From Powellomyces hirtus (lineage: Eukaryota > Chytridiomycota > Chytridiomycetes > Spizellomycetales > Powellomycetaceae): 64,000 bases of DNA. The notes beneath the pieces are model-generated. The model was given only the letters and a program-made list of their open reading frames with translations, was not told the origin of the DNA and ran no database searches. Each line of letters starts with the position of its first letter. The stretch's first letter is position 1. A program made the translations under genes and the position numbers. The stretch is taken from the NCBI GenBank assembly GCA_025526995.1, contig JAHLKG010000006.1, forward strand, positions 806,001 through 870,000, in the 5' to 3' direction. This document shows positions 61,081 to 64,000 of this stretch, in pieces.

Positions 61081-62436
61081 TCATGTGCCAACATCGTACG
61101 CGGCTACTTGATTCTCCCAGTCATCCAATGCTGTAGTGTCGAGTAGTGAAAGTCGGGACTCCCACGTAGGTTCTTGATATCCCTCCCACTTAACCAAGTA
61201 CTCTTTTGTGTGCACCTTACTGCGGCGCTCGTCGATAATCGCCTCCACAGTGTATTCGACGTCATCCTCCTGACTCTCCTCATCTAGAAGGTCAAGATGT
61301 GCTGGGTCCTGCTGATATTTGGGTTCGAGTCCCAAGTCTTCTTTGAAGATCACGTCTTGTGACACTTCGACCTTGTCAGTGATAGGATCCCAAACCAGAT
61401 ACCCCTTGGTACCTGATGGTTGAGCATAGCCTACCAAGTAAGCCTTCTTTGCTCGATTCCCCATTTTATCGCGTCCTTTGCTTGTTAGAACGGAATACGC
61501 CACGCAACCGATACGCCGAAGATGGGCGACATCAGGACGCCGGCCAAACAGTATTTCATGCGGCGTCTCCTTGTTGATGCGGTTGTATGTAAGGGAATAG
61601 ATGTATCCAGCCGCTACCAGTAGAGCAGGCCAGAATCTTCGAGGTAGTTTCGTATCCGCAAAGGTGGCGCGGACCCTGTCCAGCGCCGTGCGATGCCATC
61701 GTTCGGCAATCCCGTTTTGCTGACTCGAATAGGCCGCGGACTTTTGATGAGTGATACCATTTTCCAATAGGTACTCTAGAACCTCGCCAAAGTATTCGGT
61801 GCCTCGATCCGTGCGTAGGATCTTGATTTGTCGGTCAGTCTGTTTCTCAATCCACTCCTTGTAAATGAGAAACTTGTCGAGTATGACTGCTGAATCCTTT
61901 GAAGGAATAGGGAAAACAGTCACGTATCTGGATGCGTGTTCAATGAACTCCAGCGAATAGCGTGATCCTTCGTAACCAGGGATGCGAAATGGTCCTTGTA
62001 GGTCTGAATGAATCAGCTCACAGATCTCCCTGGTTTCAACGTTACCAGGGGAGAATGGAAGACGAGCGGCTTTTCCTAACACGCAGGCTTCACAATCTTT
62101 GAAGTCGCTTAGATCCCCCACTACGGACCAACCGTCCGTAACCGATGCCATCTTCTCCAGGACGTGTTTGCCAACGTGTCCAAGACGAGCATGAGCGAGT
62201 TTAGGAGAGACTTCAACAGTGCATGCTTCTGAATCCGTCCACAGACTTTCAGACAGCAGCGTACCTTGCAGGTAATACGCGTTGTTGCGGCGTACGCCTT
62301 TGGCGATTTCTTTGCCGTCTTGCGTGAAAATGATGTCTCCATTCGACTTGAAGAGCATGTCAACGCCTTGATCGTTGCATTTCGCTACCGATACGAGATC
62401 TCGTCGTAATCCTGGCACATGCAGGACTCCGTCCAA
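61081..62436 (-). pseudogene. Copia integrase with C-terminal chromodomain
   Basis: Frame of 451 codons. GAG-pre-integrase: HARLGHVGKHVLEKMA and CEACVLGKAARLPFSPGN (HHCC-type zinc site). Catalytic core D-D-E: ELIHSDLQGPFRIPGYEGSR, ILRTDRGTEYFGEVLEYLLE and SSQQNGIAERWHRTALDRVR. ETPHEILFGRRPDVAHLRRI and KAYLVGYAQPSGTKGYLVWD are the copia-specific C-terminal region. The last 59 residues form a chromodomain (VEYTVEAIIDERR, KEYLVKWEGYQEPTWES, DDWENQ) at about 61084-61260, with all three aromatic-cage positions kept (Tyr of VEYTVE, Trp and Tyr of KWEGY). It ends at a TGA before RT, so in an intact element the chromodomain would lie between integrase and RT in one polyprotein, or end a separate integrase product. 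Confidence 0.9.
61084..61260 (-). other. Chromodomain coding segment
   Basis: Encodes the 59-residue end of the integrase frame. It shows the HP1/chromovirus pattern: Y-V-E-x-I-(I/L)-D at the start, (E)-Y-L-V-K-W-x-G-Y in the centre and TWE followed by a helix (TTALDDWENQ). It lies in the same frame as the copia integrase, with no stop between them. Confidence 0.88.
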
Positions 62437-62446
62437 CTCGAGCGGA

Positions 62447-62910
62447 TTACGGATAGTCGTTAACTTCTACTTGTACCATACCCCGAACTGTAGAGGGTAG
62501 TGATGTTTTGTCAGCAAGCATAACAGCTCTGACATCACTGTACACGGTTGAGTGATCCAAGGTTGTTTTGTGAGGTGTCATGTGGTCCGTAGCGCCAGAG
62601 TCGATGAGGGCTTCATACGGTTGTTCTTGGCGGACCCAGACGTGTAATGCTTCTACAGCATTTGTGCTAACAGCACCATCATATGACTGCTTCGTCTTGT
62701 TCTTCTCCATCTCGGATTTGAACTTCTTTAACACTTCGCCCTCCTGTGTTCGGTGTTTAGGGTCTCCACAGGCCCAACAACCCGACTTTTGTGATTGTTG
62801 ACCTTTGTTTGATGGAGTGGATTCCTTATCCTTCTTGCCGTTCGTTGACTTCTCCCCGTGGTTCTTGCCACCCTTTTGTTTCTTAGATGCGTCAGTGTGT
62901 GCGGCACCTG
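62447..62910 (-). pseudogene. Copia zinc knuckle and aspartic protease segment
   Basis: Minus-strand text after the gag stop: KKQKGGKNHGEKSTNGKKDK, then a knuckle CWACGDPKHRTQEG (CX2CX4H, with Gly where the last Cys should be), KFKSEMEKNKTKQ, and the protease YEALIDSGATDHMTPHKTTL (DSGAT active site). It ends in VEVNDYP and a stop; the integrase frame is shifted by one base. The stop before it (TGA at about 62912) separates it from gag. Such breaks could be programmed recoding, but the lost Cys favours decay. Confidence 0.8.
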
Positions 62911-62911
62911 G

Positions 62912-64000
62912 TCACGTATCCGTTGTGGTCCCGCTAGGTTTCTTAGCCATGTTGGCAGCGATCCTGGATGCAGCGGCCTGTAAACTGCTCAAATCAGTTA
63001 TGTTTTCTTCATTAGCCTGAACCAAGGCCGCGAGGTCTGGTGTTAGCGCGTTGATGAAGTAATCCTGAAGGACATAATCCGGTGTCTTCGGCAGAGAAAA
63101 TGTCAGCATGTTGAACTGAGTGATGTACTCATCCATGCGACCTTTGGGACGCAATTCCCGTAATTTCTGCAGCGAATCTCTGGTGTGGTTTCGTGGCGCG
63201 AACCGCGCCAGAAGGGCGGACCTAAGACCGGTGTTGGTTCTGCCTGAATCAACGTCTTCAAAGTCATGCCACGTCGTAATTTCGTTCCTTTTATTTGGTG
63301 AGAGCGACTGCCACCAAGTGTATGCCCATCCTGTGAGTTTCGTAGCCACAAAATCTACGAGAAACTCGGGCGGAACCATTTCGTACTTCACAACCGTCTC
63401 AATCTTGTCGATGACCGTTCGAAGTTTGACCATATTGGCTTCCCCGTTGTAAGATCCAATATCTTTCAGCGTTCCATCCACGAAAGCCTTCGCACCTCGA
63501 CTGTCGACGATTTTGGTCGTCACGCTGTGTATGCTCGATGTCGGTGATGTAGGGCGGCGTTCAAATGGAGGACGTTGGTATTCCTGTTGAGCTCCAATCT
63601 CCTGATTGTACTCTGTCCACGGTGCAGCAAACCCGTCGTTGCGAGTGGGTGATGGTGTGCGTACGCACCGTGGCGCCGTACGTACCTGAGGGTTGATCGG
63701 GACGTTCACATCCTGATCCATGCGCCATTTCATTTGGAGCATTTCCGTTAGTTGGGCTAGAGAATTCTCAAGCCTATCTATCCTATCCACGTCCGCCTCA
63801 CGCGGGCGGACATGCACGGTGTTCGCTGATTCCCCACTTGGGAATGCCGCTGGAGTACTGTAGTTGATCGTTCTGTGATCATCTGTACTGCTTGATAGGG
63901 GACGGGTATCGACCTTGCCATCGCGTCGGTCGATGTTTTGGGTACGCCCTTCCAATGCGTCGTCGCCCTCGTTGGCGTTAACGCTCAAAGGCGTTGGCTC
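62912..64000 (-). CDS. Gag protein of the mosaic element, Ty3/gypsy-like (start outside window)
   Basis: Open frame from beyond the right edge to a TGA at about 62912; about 360 residues visible. The C-terminal half has the pattern of the Ty3/gypsy retrotransposon gag family: FVATKLTGWAYTWWQSL, ITTWHDFEDV, LLARFAPRNHTRDSLQKLRE, GRMDEYITQFNMLTFSLPKT, and VLQDYFINALTPDLAALVQA. Copia gag proteins normally belong to a different family (UBN2-type). The N-terminal half is polar and includes VDRIDRLENSLAQLTEMLQM, a likely coiled coil. There is no ATG at the right-hand edge of the visible frame. Confidence 0.85.
   Translation of the reverse strand, partial: EPTPLSVNANEGDDALEGRTQNIDRRDGKVDTRPLSSSTDDHRTINYSTPAAFPSGESANTVHVRPREADVDRIDRLENSLAQLTEMLQMKWRMDQDVNVPINPQVRTAPRCVRTPSPTRNDGFAAPWTEYNQEIGAQQEYQRPPFERRPTSPTSSIHSVTTKIVDSRGAKAFVDGTLKDIGSYNGEANMVKLRTVIDKIETVVKYEMVPPEFLVDFVATKLTGWAYTWWQSLSPNKRNEITTWHDFEDVDSGRTNTGLRSALLARFAPRNHTRDSLQKLRELRPKGRMDEYITQFNMLTFSLPKTPDYVLQDYFINALTPDLAALVQANEENITDLSSLQAAASRIAANMAKKPSGTTTDT

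Larger units (their letters stand above)
58268..64000 (-). mobile_element. Mosaic Ty1/copia-type retrotransposon (5' part outside window)
   Basis: Minus-strand element lying inside the Ty3 copy. From its 3' end (left) it has a 239-bp LTR (58268-58506, TG...CA), a polypurine tract, a region holding an oppositely oriented gene, and then RNase H, reverse transcriptase, chromodomain, integrase, protease and gag, continuing past the right edge. Pol order (PR-IN-RT-RH) and motifs are Ty1/copia. Gag and chromodomain are features usually seen in Ty3/gypsy. Stops and frame shifts occur between gag and protease, protease and integrase, and integrase and RT, so this copy looks inactive. Confidence 0.9.

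Noticed and set aside
61084..61260. Chromodomain as a leftover of the neighbouring Ty3 element
   Set aside because: The Ty3 copy is on the plus strand, more than 2.8 kb away and cut off before its integrase. The chromodomain is in one frame with the copia integrase on the minus strand.

Overview
The window comes from an intron-rich fungal genome. Introns are short (about 50-130 bp) and carry GTRNGT donors, CTRAY-like branch sites and YAG acceptors. Homologues of flagellar or ciliary proteins (an ARMC3-type armadillo/EDR1 protein and a FAM161 protein, placed head to head) and a FAM72 protein point to a zoosporic, chytrid-like lineage, because non-flagellated fungi have mostly lost such genes. 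There is no operon structure. Most genes were read as exon chains; where I joined exons, I checked that the reading phases agree and say where they do not.

Layout: 0-1.84 kb, FAD-dependent oxidoreductase (minus, runs off the left end). 1.85-4.4 kb, gene-poor, with a broken coding relic at 2.5-3.4. 4.4-5.9, secreted beta-propeller phytase (minus). 7.3-11.3, a P1B metal-transport ATPase with an N-terminal array of 69-bp cysteine repeats, convergent with a CDF zinc transporter (12.1-13.7, minus). 14.8-15.9, secreted protein resembling an aerolysin-type beta-pore protein. 16.1-16.7, three A-tailed 198-bp tandem repeats. 17.9-19.0, single-pass membrane protein. About 19.2-19.5, a MITE. 20.0-22.2, neurotransmitter:sodium symporter family protein. 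22.9-23.5, 5'-truncated sterol-oxidase-like gene. 24.1-25.1, FAM72. 26.4-28.0, secreted EEP nuclease/phosphatase fused to a jacalin-like lectin. 28.2-30.6, two unknown proteins. 31.5-34.1, PARP. 34.5-36.6, DEAD-box helicase with two micro-exons. 36.8-39.1, SHQ1, divergent from SEC11 (39.2-40.0). 40.25-43.8, ARMC3-like, divergent from FAM161 (44.1-46.3). 46.4-49.0, ribosomal proteins eS25 and uS7. 49.5-51.8, DDX42-like helicase. 52.4-54.0, bZIP factor.

The last 9 kb is a nest of retrotransposons. A decayed Ty3/gypsy element (5' LTR, iMet-type primer binding site, gag, protease, first half of RT) is cut off by the terminal TG of an LTR at 58268. That LTR belongs to a minus-strand element that continues past the right edge. 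Its pol has Ty1/copia order (protease-integrase-RT-RNase H), but its gag looks Ty3/gypsy-like and its integrase ends in a chromodomain with all three aromatic-cage positions kept. Between its RNase H and 3' LTR, a spliced gene runs in the opposite (plus) direction. It encodes a charged protein whose N terminus carries KQTARKTG, close to the histone H3 tail around K4-K9. A chromodomain and an H3-tail-like peptide in one mosaic element is the most unusual signal in the window.
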